Assembly: GCA_963576725.1 (NCBI GenBank)
Contig: OY755240.1
Coordinates: 60,636,633 to 60,700,632 of the forward strand
Source of the DNA: Azorinus chamasolen
Lineage: Eukaryota > Mollusca > Bivalvia > Cardiida > Solecurtidae
DNA: 64,000 nt
Direction of reading: 5' to 3'
Shown here: positions 1 through 11,277 of the stretch, in pieces
Layout: every line of letters starts with the position of its first letter
How positions within the stretch are numbered: position 1 is the stretch's first letter
Notes under the pieces: model-generated
Databases searched by the model: none
What the model saw: the letters and a program-made list of their open reading frames with translations, nothing else
What the model was told of the DNA's origin: nothing
Translations under genes and position numbers: made by a program

Positions 1-42
1 TCGTTGAACACAGTATGATGCCCCTCTACTTACAACTAAACT

Positions 43-3000
43 ATGAATACAACTACAAGCAAACCTAAAACTTTAAAACTACATTCTACGACATCTGTGC
101 AAATTCCACAAAATGGTAATTTTAGATCGTTTCAACCTTCATTGTGTTTAAAGCCACTAAACCTTTATTCTGCAAAATCGTTCCACCTACCTTCTGTTTC
201 TATTAACAACTGTTTTCACAATGGCCCAAAAGTGGTACTTTCTCCGTTACATAAATCTATTCAACATAGTACTGTAGTTAATATAATTCAAAATAAACGG
301 ATTTTGCACGGAAGACGTAGAATGTATCCAACCATTGATAAGTGCAATGCTAAGAGGTGTATGTGCTGCAAATATCTATCTTGTAATTCTACTATTAAAT
401 CTACAATTAATGGTAGAGTTTTTACCACAAAATTTACATCAAATATTAACTGTAAAACTTCTCATGTGATTTACGTTTTAACGTGAAATGCACCACTCTG
501 TGGTATACAATATGTAGGACAAACTGGACGCTCACTAAAAACTAGATTTCGTGAGCATATATATCAATGCCGGAATAATAAAATTAAAAATGTTCTATAC
601 CAGCATTTTCGTAAATCGGGTCATTCATTTAAAGATATTACAGTCCAGCCAGTTGAACATCTTGTTTATGATTATAATTCTACAAACAGCATCAAATCTA
701 AAGCCAGATTTATGGCAGAACTCAAATGGATAAAACATTTACAGACACCTTTCCCTTTAGGCCTAAATGATAACATATATCAAACCGGAAATATTTCTAA
801 AGACCCTAACATTGATATATTTTCTATTTACTCAATTAGAAAACGAAAAACCAGATCACATGGTTTACGTATAAACGGCAATATCAAACGCAAAGCTCGA
901 CTTAAAACGTCTGTTTCAGATTTACACAATATACGTCTACAATCTGGCAAACATACTATGCTCTCTCGTCTATGTTCTTTGTCTATTTCTTCCATAAGAG
1001 ACATTGACATAGAAGCAGACAAAGTGATCTTACGAACAGACCCTTTATATAATACAGCTTCTTTCATTCAGAACTACACTCGGCATGTTCTTCGACCACA
1101 CGTTGATTCAGTGTCTGCCCATAAAAGATATTTTTTGAAAATTCCTTTTGTTAATAAAGGTATAGATTTTATCGATCTACAATCAATATTTCGCGATAAA
1201 AACGTAATTAATACCATCCCAGCCTATTTCAAAAACTTAGAATCTCCAATTATCTGCTATAAGTACAAAATACCTATTAGGAATACTATTTTTAATTACA
1301 ATAAAATTGTATCGGACCTTAATATTGTAAATAATACTCCTGTTAGTTGAAATTGTAATTCTTCTAAGTTCTGTTACGCCGAGGCTGGTCATGTTATTAC
1401 AGGCAATTTTGACATTATCGAAAACAAACGTCTCCGTACTTTACTAACTAAGGGACCTAAATACAGACTACGTTCTTTGATAGATTTCGAAATCTGCCGT
1501 AGCAAAATTATAGAATCTTTGTTAGACTTCAGTGTAAAATGGTGTCGCCGAGAACATGCAGACAATGATGCCCTTACAAAATGGATAAAACAAATTTCAA
1601 ATATAATGGATACACGTATCGCGTTTTACAAATCTAACATTCACCTTCTTCCGCCTAAACCTAAGACTTCAGTTCGCTTCTTAAAAAATAGTATACAAGA
1701 ATTTCACTCTAAATACGTGTTTGTCCCAGCTGATAAAGCGTCAAACAATGTAATTATCGTTTGACGACTTTATTATGTGGATGTTTTAGAACAAGAACTA
1801 ACTAAGACAAAGTCATATATTGTGGTCTCTAAGTCTGAAAACGACATAATATCTGAACATGTTAATAAATGTAAACAGTTCAATGCTGATATATTAATCA
1901 CACATCATAAACTTCCTACGATGTACTGGATACCTAAACTCCATAAAACGCCTTATAAATCACGCTTCATAGCACATTCTGTCTCATGCACAACAACTGC
2001 ACTATCCAAACTAATTACATCGTGTCTAACAGCAGTCAAAGAACATGTCAAGCGTTACTGCGATAAAGCTTATGAGAATTCAGGAATTAACCTTTTTTGG
2101 TCTATAAAAAACTTCAATGAGGTTTTAACTAAATTAAAAATCAAGCAACACCAAGCTAACACTATAAGCACTTATGATTTTTCTACACTTTATACCACAT
2201 TACCACACGATCTAATTAAGATCAAACTTACTAATCTTATAAATAAAACATTTGCCAGAGAAAAAGTATCATTTATTGCCTGTAATTCTAGACATGCGTT
2301 CTTTACCAATGACGTTACAAATAAATATACATCGTGGACATGTTTAGATCTTTGTGACGCTATTACGTTTCTGTTAGACAATATATTTGTTCGTTTTGGT
2401 AATTCTGTTTATCGCCAGGTCATTGGTATTCCCATGGGAACCAATTGTGCTCCTTTAATTGCAGACTTGTTTTTATTTTGTTATGAACGGGATTTTATGC
2501 TTAACCTTAACAGCGATTCACAGGCGGATGTCATCAATGCCTTTAACAATACAGCACGTTATTTAGACGACATTTTTAATATTGATAACCCATACTTTGA
2601 TTCTATGATAACCTCAATTTACCCTAGGGAGCTCAAGCTTAATAAAGCAAATAGTTCTGACATATCTGCAGCCTTTTTAGATTTAAATTTATCTATAAAC
2701 AATGGAACAATTTCTTCTGGAATTTATGACAAAAGGGATGACTTTAATTTTAAAATAGTTAACTATCCTCATTTGGATGGGGATGTTCCCCGAGCTACAT
2801 GTTACGGTGTATACATTTCTCAGCTTATTCGTTTTGCTAGAGCTTGTTCCTCTGTTGATGATTTTAACAATCGTAACCTTATTATCACTGAAAAACTACT
2901 AAAACAGGGCTACAGATATGACAAACTTCGTAAAACATTTTCAAAATTTTACCACCGTAATGTTCTACTCATCAGCAAATACAATTGTAATTTACGTACT

Positions 3001-3234
3001 TTTCTAAAGTTAGGTATTTCACATCCGGAGTTTTACGGTGATGTCATTTACAAACTTCGAAAAATTATTGGACACACATATTTTGATACTTTGTTTGTCA
3101 AACGTATAAAACAATTCATTAAAAAGGGATATGACCCCTCTATATTGCAGCACACTACATGCTTGGTGGTCGACCCCTTTACAGTTGGTCATTATGCTTT
3201 CCTCTTTGCTTGTGCGACGACGGAAAAGGCTTAA
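43..3234 (+). CDS. Naiad-type GIY-YIG/reverse transcriptase with three in-frame UGA (probable selenocysteine) codons
   Basis: Read with UGA as sense, this frame gives 1,063 residues and ends at UAA (3232-3234). ATG at 43 is chosen because UAA lies in frame at 37-39. In order: a Cys-rich N-terminal patch (C101, C106, C108, C109, C114, C137); the GIY-YIG nuclease (GIQYVG at 154-159, R163/R168, H172, candidate catalytic E226 in AELKWI, then PFPLGLND typical of Penelope nucleases); a linker with the U-N-C motif at 436-438, matching the CxC motif of Naiads; then the reverse transcriptase with motif A around D712 (DFSTLYTTLP), motif B GIPMGTNCAP at 795, catalytic YLDD at 840-843, motif D FLDLNLSI and a thumb ending near 1063. 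UGA occurs at residues 148, 436 and 574, each where relatives carry Cys. There is no frameshift and no UAA or UAG inside. The product would nick chromosomal DNA and prime reverse transcription. Codon UGA read as Sec is inference; simple nonsense decay is the alternative. Confidence 0.88.
484..486 (+). other. In-frame UGA 1, probable selenocysteine codon (residue 148)
   Basis: Falls in the context VIYVLT-U-NAPLCGIQYVG, just before the GIY-YIG core. Penelope nucleases have a Cys pair here (VIYxxxC-xx-C); UGA replaces the first Cys and C153 is the second. The frame continues without another stop for 287 codons. Confidence 0.7.
1348..1350 (+). other. In-frame UGA 2, probable selenocysteine codon (residue 436)
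   Basis: Lies in NTPVS-U-NCNSSKFC in the linker between nuclease and RT. UGA-Asn-Cys takes the place of the CxC motif characteristic of Naiad elements, so the first Cys is the one replaced. Confidence 0.7.
1762..1764 (+). other. In-frame UGA 3, probable selenocysteine codon (residue 574)
   Basis: Lies in DKASNNVIIV-U-RLYYVDVL near the start of the RT domain. The segment DKA-NNVVxVC-xxYY is a recognisable Penelope-group pattern, and UGA again stands at the Cys. Confidence 0.7.
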
Positions 3235-3292
3235 TACTCTATGAAGATTCCCTCTTAAACCCGTTTACGGAGGGAGGAAATTAGATATTTGT
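3235..3292 (+). promoter_or_regulatory. SECIS-like hairpin directly after the stop codon
   Basis: ATGA at 3241-3244 is followed 12 nt later by AAA (3257-3259) in a 13-nt apical loop. The arms 3248-3255 and 3269-3276 pair over 8 positions, two of them G-U, and GGAA follows at 3276-3279. ATGA, then AA in the loop, then GA on the 3' side is the order of a eukaryotic SECIS. The stem is short, AGA (3245-3247) is unpaired, and it starts only 6 nt after the UAA, so this is a candidate only. Confidence 0.3.
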
Positions 3293-3694
3293 ATTTTGCC
3301 AGTTCTGTCGTACCCCAAATGACTTCTCCACAGCTGCTCTGACCTGAATAGTCATCGAGTACATGTCTACGATGTCACGTTTATTCTTTTTCAAACAAAA
3401 CAGTTGCGCATGCTTAATATCCACTAGTAATTGTATCTTCTTGCGATTTATCTTTTATTAAATGTCGGTGTAGAAGTGTTTCAAATAGTTTTCCCGTACT
3501 TTTAAATTATGGCGTCATTTACATGATGACGTCGCTTGTTTACCTCTAACGTTTATTTTCAAATCATTTTCATTTTGGCAGACATCGTTATGCATGTTGT
3601 GGAGTTGTCTGGAGGGGGAATTTTATTTACATTTTGACTTTGGTGAAAGTGGGATAAGGACGAGGTTGGGTACCGTAAACCAGGTTTAAGTCCC

Positions 3695-3721
3695 CCAGTA
3701 GCCCTTTTTTGGGGCTGCTGG
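3695..3721 (+). other. Ten-pair hairpin in the retroelement 3' UTR
   Basis: CCAGTAGCCC (3695-3704) pairs with GGGCTGCTGG (3712-3721) with one G-U, around a T/G loop. It lies in a GC-rich stretch, unlike the AT-rich surroundings, with a short outer repeat of GTACC on both sides. It could be a 3' recognition structure for the element's RT; that role is inferred from position. Confidence 0.45.
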
Positions 3722-3984
3722 CCGTACCAAGGCGGCACTCCTGCTTTCAGCCTACGGTCAATTTTGTTGTTTAATATGCTTAATGTTTAATGTGTTTTGT
3801 CTTGATATGCGTCCTGTTATGTTTTGTCTTGTGACTTTACCGTTTCTTGTTAGATGGTGTTTGGTGCGGTGTCATTTCGTGTGTGGCTCTCCCTGTTTGA
3901 CTATTTTTCCATATTAAAATGATATGTATATGTGTCAAGGAAAAACCTCATCAAATGGTGATTTGTGTAAAATATACATATATA

Positions 3985-4282
3985 CAGTTGAACTTCGATA
4001 TCTCGAACTTCAAGGGACCATACAAATCACTTCGAGATAACAACAGTTCGAGACATCCTATTTCTAATCTGAATAACTTCTGAAGTTCACAGCTTAATGC
4101 AGGTCTAAAGTAATGCTGAAAGATCCTGTGGGAGCTTTCAGCATTACTTTCCATCTGCAAAAAGTTGTATAATGATACATTTTAGACAAAATCTGTATTG
4201 TAAATCTTTAAAGGACGATATTTTTTCTTCGACTTATCCAAAACCTCGAATTTTCCGAGTTAGAGATATTGAAGTTCGACTG
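3985..4282. mobile_element. PM-B palindromic MITE
   Basis: Termini CAGTTGAACTTCGATATC and its complement are flanked by TA on both sides. The inner palindrome (GTAATGCTGAAAG and complement) is related to the PM-A core. The apex is mutated to ATCCTGTGGGAG. Confidence 0.85.
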
Positions 4283-4664
4283 TATCTGTATTGTGACGAT
4301 CATCAAATTGACACAAAATAGATCAGAAACCAGGCAGGAAATTAGGAATAGTCCATAGCAACGCCAAACGCATACATAAAGAGCACGCTCACAAATATAT
4401 ACATGGCCTTCAGAACTGTTCCTTGCCTGCTCAAAACCCACAACATACAACGGGGTGTTCATTTAATTCTGTTACTAATGGGTCACCGTTCCACGCGGCT
4501 GTAATAATCACGTGCGAATTAGGACTATTTCACTATTAGGTGATTTTAAATAATGGGGTGTAATTTTGTTCAAATTCGCTCGGTCAAACAAAAGTTATTT
4601 AAGGTTTAATCAGGTTCAGTCATGTATGCTGTCCAGTTACTATGTGTAACACAAACACTGACCA

Positions 4665-5620
4665 GCCTTGGAATTAGAGTCTATACTAAGGTCCGAGTTA
4701 CTCTGAATATTCCAGTTTCTAAGATACATGCTGAATTGTGTCAGATACATGGGTGATATGCAGTATCGAAAAGGTCAGTTTTTATGTGGCACAGAAAATT
4801 ATTAAGATGGTAAAACTGACTTAAAGACGATCTCCGTCCTGGTCAGCCAAGAACTACTACTACTACTACAGCTAACATTGATTCTGTAGAAGAACTACTT
4901 CAACAGGATGCCAAACCTACAGTGAAAGAGATAGCTGACAGTGTCGGCATATCATCGGGGTCAGTTCATAAGATTATGGCGGCGCAAGGGTTAAAACTTA
5001 GAAAGGTTTGTGCTTGGTGGGTCCCTCGTCTATTGACTGGCGAACAGAAGGCCAACCGCATGCAAATTGCCAGATTTATTATTTTGCGCTCCAGAGACGC
5101 GCCAACAATAAATAATGACTGCGCAAATACCCAGTAAGGCCGATCATCGCCAAACGATTAAAAGCGCGGGGAAAGTTTTGTATGCCATATATTTAATTCA
5201 GAGGGACCAATTACTCAAATCCCGATGCAGAACAGTAACAGGAAGGTTTTACAAGGACCAGGTGCTGTCTAAAGTGAAGAAGTACTATGAAAAGCGTAGA
5301 TCTGCAACAGGAAAAACAGACATGTGCCTTATTCACGGCAATACAGCTGCACTCTAATGTGCACTGGTTCAGGAATTTCATGGACAAGGTGGTACAGCTG
5401 TCACAACCGACATATTCACCAGAACAAAGCCCCTGTGGTGTTTTCTGTTCCCTTCACCTCTCTAGAGGGGACGTCGGCATAACTCTCGAAGTTCTCTGGG
5501 TACTGCCATTGTCCAGCATCTGCCCAGAAAAGTCTACCTGGATGCCTTCACTGATTGAATTTCGAGACAAGATAAGTGTATTTCCGTCAAAAGTGATTAC
5601 TTCGAATGTTTGAAGTAAGC
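4665..5620 (+). pseudogene. Mariner-type transposase relic
   Basis: Translated in shifting frames it follows mariner transposases: RPGQPRTTTT linker, then a helix-turn-helix (VKEIADSVGISSGSVHKI), then LRKVCAWWVPRLLTGEQKA, and later SAGKVLYAIYF, GRFYKDQVLSKVKKYYEKRR and PTYSPEQSPCGVF. The stretch holding the first catalytic Asp (GDETW in relatives) is missing. The second Asp is Gly in LIHGNTA, and the third position, within SPxxxPCD in relatives, reads PCG. Several stops and frameshifts are present, so it is dead. No intact mariner termini were found around it. Confidence 0.85.
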
Positions 5621-5810
5621 TTACATTGAGTCCTAAAATACGCCTTGTAGAACACCAGTGACAGAATTAAATGAACGTCATCGTATTAGCAGCGCCGTAA
5701 AATCAAATCTCAATCAAACTTAGCGAATAGACAAGATGTGACGCCATAACTTATAATTTGATCAAACATCTTTATTACAGATGGGTAAAGGTTAGGTCTA
5801 TAGTTTTTAT

Positions 5811-5935
5811 ATAACCCTTTACTCCATAAATACGCCTTTCTACGTCTTTGGAAACAGAGTAGACCTATAGGAGCCGTCTGATCAGTGTCTGCTCTGTTTG
5901 TGTATGATGTTATATAGATATGATTGGCATTGTAT
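5811..5935 (-). mobile_element. PM-C, partial
   Basis: Starts at ATAACCCTTTACTCC with the TTAA damaged. The core is asymmetric, one arm having lost about 20 bp (AGTAGACCTATAGGAGCCGT). The far end is not recognisable. Confidence 0.6.
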
Positions 5936-6427
5936 TATCTTCCTATAAATATACATTGTACTTGTTTTTGGTTTAAATTGGTTGTTTTATTATTGAAACG
6001 CTACACATTTTATAATAACCTATTTATGAAATAATTAATGCTCAATTCTACCTTTTGATTGAAGAACATACATTTATAGACTATTCACTTTGTTTCATGT
6101 CGCATCTATTCTGTCGTGCTCTGTAACTATTTGCCTGATACAGACACCTTTTAACGGTTTTTTGTAAACAAATATAGAATAGAAGTCAGGCCGAAAAGGC
6201 CCCACGAAAGTCCACAGCAACCAACAAGCACCAATGAAGTGCGTTCCCGCCAAACAGCCCAAATCATCGAAACATACAAGACAATATATGGCACCATAAC
6301 AAGAGTAATATGAAGTAACGTCATAAATCACCTGATTGAAAAGAATCGTATTGGTTTGGATGGGACAAGACCTCTGTGACACTAAATATGATGCTTTGAA
6401 GTCTGGGACACGGTGTCACTGACTAGG

Positions 6428-6728
6428 TCACGAAACGCCAGAAAATGATGGATATGAAGGTACCACAAAAGCACCAAGCTACAACAAACGAAGTGTGTCC
6501 GCGCGTGCGCGCGGGCACGCACAAACGCACGCACAAATGCACGCACGCACACGCACACGCACGCACGCACATACACCACATATACCCAAATATATATTAA
6601 TATGGACGAAAGCATAATTGATTCGTAAGCCTTTATTACGCTGTGCGCAACCGGACTAGTTGACGTATCGCCAGAAAATGATGGATATGCAGAAACACCA
6701 AAAGCACCAAGTCACAACAACCGCAGTG
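6428..6728 (+). repeat. About 70-bp direct repeat pair flanking a CACG-rich microsatellite
   Basis: 6428-6494 and 6659-6728 share CGCCAGAAAATGATGGATAT and the following 40 bp at roughly 80% identity. The microsatellite and a short spacer lie between them. Confidence 0.7.
6495..6580. repeat. CACG/CGCA microsatellite
   Basis: Imperfect alternating purine-pyrimidine tract (GCGCGCGGGCACGCAC onward), rich in CG steps unlike the AT-rich neighbourhood. Confidence 0.85.
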
Positions 6729-6791
6729 CAGCCGCAGTCGATAGCTTTACAGCTCAATGAAAGAACGACAATAGTAAACATTGTTTTTATC

Positions 6792-7026
6792 TTAATCCTT
6801 TACTCTATAGACACACCTTTCCAAGCCTTTACAAACAGAGGAGACTCAGATCAGATGACTCCTGTATGAGTCATCTGACCAGTATCTGCTCCGTTTGCTT
6901 GTGATATAAGTAAGATTCTACTGTTTCTGTCATGCCCAAAAATGCATGTGGCTGTGTGCTATTATAACAATTAATATACATGATGCTTTTATTTCTTACA
7001 ACAATATACATGGAGTAAAGGATTAA
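6792..7026 (-). mobile_element. PM-C, complete
   Basis: TTAATCCTTTACTC at the left and GAGTAAAGGATTAA at the right, TTAA on both sides. The core palindrome is intact with apex ACTCCTGTATGAGT. Confidence 0.85.
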
Positions 7027-7667
7027 TCAGACAATCATTCTAGTTATGAACAGTTTTACATCAGCTCATTGCAACATTATTGGGTACTACGCCGTGCGTG
7101 CGGATATATACATTGTGTTGGTGCTTTGTAACACATTAGATCGCAGTTTATTAGAATGCTGTTGTTTTTGAAAATTAAAGTAGATAATAACGGTTGAAAT
7201 GTCTCACACGTTCAGTTGAAATTATTCTAAGACAGTCACGTGGACAAATGTAAATTAGCTCATTGCATCACTTTTGGGGGTTACATCGTGCATGTGAATT
7301 TGTTCTGCAACATATTTGTTCACATTGATGAATGGAGTTTGCCGGGTTTGATGTTAGATCATTCAATAATATGGGCAGGATCAATCGAACTATTTTTAGA
7401 CGAGGATAAGAGCAAACCTTTTCCAACATTGTACTGACCAGGGTTTAAATGGTAACACAATACCTTTTACAATGTAACAAACAAGATATTTACCAATTAA
7501 AAGTTGATTCGCTATGCCCCAAACTCCTACATACCATTATTGTCCTTTTCGTCATGAACGACACTTAAGAACAGATATCAGACATTAGATGCAACACCAC
7601 AAACAATCAATAAACGTTAATGTGCATTGTAAAGGGCTATTGGTGTTTGTTTAATAATGCTTTTTTA
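7027..7667. other. Unassigned AT-rich stretch
   Basis: No repeat family or coding pattern recognised. A 65-codon open frame at 7240-7437 has no similarity I recognise. Confidence 0.5.
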
Positions 7668-7669
7668 TA

Positions 7670-7877
7670 CAGAAGAATCCCTCCTCTAATGCAACCACTT
7701 AAAGAATAATCATATCTGCCTTTATAAGCAGATGGTCGCTTAATGCAGGACGAACGTAATGCGGAAAGCTCCTATAGGAGTTTTCTGCATAACTCTCGTC
7801 TTGCATTAAGCTAACACCTGCCTCTGCCACCCGGAATTATGTCCTTTTTTGGTGGTCGCTTTAGAGGGTTTTTATTG
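7670..7877. mobile_element. PM-A2
   Basis: TA-flanked. The left terminus has a small insertion (CAGAAGAATCCCTCCTCTAA); the apex is CTCCTATAGGAG. Confidence 0.85.
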
Positions 7878-8189
7878 TACTTTATGAATGTAAATGTGTT
7901 TTGTTCTCTCTGAGACATTTTCGCTCTGTCGACCTGTTTTGCCCTTCGACAGAAATTGTTGATCTTACACGTTAGATCGTATGACCGTAATGTCACATAA
8001 CTTTACAGTAAGAATTTATATCAATGAAACCGTAACATTTATTATAACTGCCTCTAATCTATGGTGTTACTTTATCTGCCCATATATTGCTTTGGATAAT
8101 TATGGTTATTACGTATTTGTCTCTTTTCTGACATAAAGGTCGGTGCTAGTTCACCTCATTATTTCGGTGCACAAAATGGCAGAATTCGG

Positions 8190-9860
8190 AAATTTCCCTT
8201 ACAAAGTCATATGGTGCAGTGCTAATGACAGCCAAAAACAGTAAGCGACGGTCTCCGATATAGAAACTGTGTTTGTGAGTGAGCTTTTTCCCAGAGACGT
8301 TGAATTACATAGAAACATTATATACTGGAATGTATCCAACATTTCAGTCTGACAATTGATTCCTACACACCGCCCAATTCGACATAAAACTAAAACAACC
8401 AATAAATGTCAGTTATGATTGAATATTATTTCTATTTTGATACTCTGTTGTTACAATGCCAATATAAGTTGCTTAACTTATTCCCGACTAGTAACGCATT
8501 TTGACGCCTCTATAAAATACATCTTTTGAAACAATTGGGTCTAAAATAGACTAGGAGGGAGTGGGTTAAGAGCCCGTTTCACATTTACAGCAGAGTGAGG
8601 TAATGCACGTATCATGTTTTGATAATGTTCTCATATATTTGTCTACTTAGTGGCAAATGCTTTTTATATATCTTACACATTTTTAAATATGTATCACAAT
8701 TGCATTTGTCAGGAACAAGTACAAATATGAGCCATGCAGGAATCACCACCTACAGAACAAACAGTCGCCCGAACAGCAACACAAGAAAACACAGCAAATG
8801 TACATAATTATCAAAACGTAAAGAGACGCACAAAGACAAAACAAATATACAATAGGGGGGAAGATGGAAATACCGCCCCGGAAAGGTCAGTGACAAAAGT
8901 CACTGGGGGAGTGAAACCGGTTTTGAGGCGCAGTCATTGGTGTATAAAGTTTTCCCAGATACCCTATGGAAGAGTATGAAAACAAAAGCCGTTAAGCCCT
9001 ACCTACTACACGTGCCTTTAGATAAATCAGTTACATTTAACACTGCGTTTTAGTATAAATGAAGATATTCCCTGTAGGCTGGTCGTAACGTATGGCGGAC
9101 CCGAGCGATTATAAAACACACATTCTAACTGGCTATAGTATCCAATCAGGACCTAATGCTATTTGTAATAAAGTCTGTAAGTGAATCAGGAAGCAATAAC
9201 GATCTTATGATTTGACAAATCAAAAAGATAATACCATAATGACTTATCAAAAAGAATGCAATGTATAATTATCGGTATTACATATTTTTCACTTTAGCGC
9301 TAAGCTTGTCTCATTTTTACGGTGAACAAATTCGGATTGTCCTTGCAAAGTCCTACGGTAGAGTTTCAAGGACATTCAAAAGCAGCAGTCTCCGATATAG
9401 AAAGTGTGTTTGTCAGCTTATTTCCAGAGACGTTCAATTACATAGAGACATGATATACTGTAAAGCGTCTAACAATTCAGTCTAAGTAACAATTGATTCC
9501 TACTCCCCCATCGTCCTACTCTGCATGCTTAATCGCCATAAAAGGACCAATAAATGTCAATCATGAGAGATTATTAATTTTATTTTGAAACTTTGTTGTT
9601 ATAAGGCTTAACAGTAAAGCAAAAAGTGACTTTTACAGGGGCGTTAACAGGTGTCAGTAGGAGGGAATGAGTTAGTTAATTTTTTGTCTACTTAGTGCCA
9701 ACTGTTTTATATGCTTTACACACCTTTTGAATTTGCCTCATAGTTGCATTTGTCTGGTAACACGTCATCGGTGTATTACGAGAGACGTCATGGAAGAGTA
9801 TGAGAACAGCAGCTGCTAATCCTGACAACATGTACCTTTAGGTCCCAGCAGGAACTGACT
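8190..9860 (+). repeat. Local segmental duplication (two diverged copies)
   Basis: Block 8190-8720 plus 8930-9000 recurs in the same order at 9340-9850. Shared landmarks include CTCCGATATAGAAA, GACGTT(G/C)AATTACATAGA, CAATTGATTCCTAC, CCAATAAATGTCA, TTTGTCTACTTAGTG and TGGAAGAGTATGA. Copy 1 carries about 200 bp (8725-8930) that copy 2 lacks, including GTCAGTGACAAAAGTCACTG. Both copies hold a PM-D remnant at the same place, so PM-D inserted before the duplication. Confidence 0.75.
8473..8569 (-). mobile_element. PM-D with palindrome deleted
   Basis: TTAACTTATTCCC at the left and GGGAGTGGGTTAA at the right. Only the outer flanks remain and the hairpin core is gone. A still shorter homologue sits at 9609-9680 in the duplicated copy. 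Confidence 0.65.
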
Positions 9861-9979
9861 TACTATAGTTCGATTTTGACCCGTGAGCTGTGACCTTTAG
9901 GACGAGTCCACCCGTGGAGGTAAACCATGTATTTGTTCCGGAGATACCTGTGGTTATACAGACCTGTAATAAGCATATA

Positions 9980-10196
9980 CAGTAGAACCCCTCTAATGCG
10001 ACCACTTAATGAATAAAAATTGGTGTCTTTATAAGCAGGTTGTTGCTTAATGCAGGACAAAAGTAATGCAAAAAGCTCCTCTAGGAGCTTTCTGCATTAC
10101 TTTTGCCCTGCAGTAAGCTACCACCTGCATCTAGCTCACAGAATTATATACTTCTTTTAGATGGTCGTATTAGCGGGGTTTTACTGTAGAACGGGA
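9980..10196. mobile_element. PM-A2, complete
   Basis: TA flanks; CAGTAGAACCCCTCTAATGC start; apex CTCCTCTAGGAG; arms nearly perfect. Confidence 0.9.
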
Positions 10197-10324
10197 AGAC
10201 TAAATGAAAAATCGAAAGCAGATACGAGAACCGATAAAATAGTGGCGTACTACATTACCATTTGGAAGCTTTATAAAAAGCACGAATGTACTGTAAATAT
10301 GTTTGAATCATTCAAATAAGAAAG

Positions 10325-10373
10325 AATGTATTTATACAGAATTTAACGTCCGGTTTAGAGAGGTTCTACTGTA
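10325..10373. mobile_element. PM-A1 right end only
   Basis: GTCCGGTTTAGAGAGGTTCT followed by ACTGTA, with no left partner nearby. Confidence 0.6.
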
Positions 10374-10980
10374 AAAGGTGTCATGTATAGACCACCCAAT
10401 AAGGCAATATGTATCTCTCGTATGCTGTTAACATACACTTATAAATTTGAGTGCCGTTGGTACTTATTTTATGCTTGTGTGTGAATTGACCTTTCTAAAA
10501 CAGTTACAACACTTATATAACAAACTATTAATATCGAATACCAGTGTGCGTGATTCGACAAGCCTTTGCACATGCCTAAACACTAACATTTAACATAAAC
10601 TCAAACTTTAAGTACTACTATTAGATTTTATAACGCCAATCAAAATTCTAAATAGACTCGTATATCCTGCCTTATGGAATAACATCCTTAAATACATTTA
10701 TGTAATGTTTGAGCACACAACCGTGCTGTGTTTTACACTGAAATCGATATCGCACTGATATAAGAATAAGACTACAATAACAGACAATCTTTAGATAATG
10801 TGTTCTCGTTCTATGGAAATGTTTGATTGGGGAGGGAACCTGACAAGTTGCTCAGATATTCCGAATAATTCTGTCCTTTTGCAAAACAAACCTTTAACAG
10901 ATGTCACAAAAATGTGTTCACAAATAGCTAGTCTAATTGTCAACTCACTAGTTATATATAGCAAGACTGTTGTACAATCT
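10374..10980. other. Unassigned stretch
   Basis: No repeat family or gene recognised. The 72-codon frame at 10798-11016 runs into PM-A1 and is not credible as a gene. Confidence 0.5.
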
Positions 10981-11158
10981 ATAGTAAAACCGAAAAGCTG
11001 GTGGAGAAGAATTTAGAAACTTTCAGGCAGGTGGCAGCTTAATGCAGGGTGACAATCATGTAGAAAGGTCCTAGACTTTTACCCTGCATGAAGCTACCAC
11101 CTGTCTCCAAGACCGGTATTTATACTAAATTTAACGCCCGAACTAGAGGTCTTTACTG
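10981..11158. mobile_element. PM-A1, apex-deleted
   Basis: Both termini are present but the core is shortened, with one arm missing about 25 bp (AAAGGTCCTAGACTTTTACCC). Confidence 0.75.
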
Positions 11159-11277
11159 TATTAGTGTTTTTTAAACTCAAGTGTAATGTATGGAAAGATG
11201 AGACAGTATCCTCTCGTGGGTCTTTGACGTCGAAATGTGGAACTTTGATCTTTACAGTATGATATTGACTTGAACCT

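Larger units (their letters stand above)
1..3870 (+). mobile_element. Naiad-type Penelope-like retroelement, 5' end outside window
   Basis: Contains a single long reading frame (43-3234) followed by about 600 bp of non-coding tail that runs into unrelated sequence near 3870, so the 3' boundary is approximate. GIY-YIG nuclease before reverse transcriptase is the permuted order that defines the Naiad/Chlamys group of Penelope-like elements; canonical Penelope elements have the nuclease last. No long terminal duplication (pseudo-LTR) is visible because the left flank is cut by the window edge. No poly-A tail is seen. Confidence 0.85.

Noticed and set aside
484..1764. Treating the three UGA codons as nonsense mutations and splitting the frame into four ORFs
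   Set aside because: All are UGA, all sit at expected Cys positions, the pieces are in one frame, and every catalytic motif seen is intact.
3520..3560. Alternative SECIS around the ATGATGACGTC segment
   Set aside because: No AA in a suitable apical loop and no matching 3' GA strand.
4922..5613. Mariner ORFs as a functional transposase
   Set aside because: The first catalytic Asp region is missing, the other two Asp positions read Gly, and multiple frame breaks are present.
6095..6615. 95- and 77-codon minus-strand ORFs
   Set aside because: The second is the CACG microsatellite translated; neither has context or recognisable similarity.
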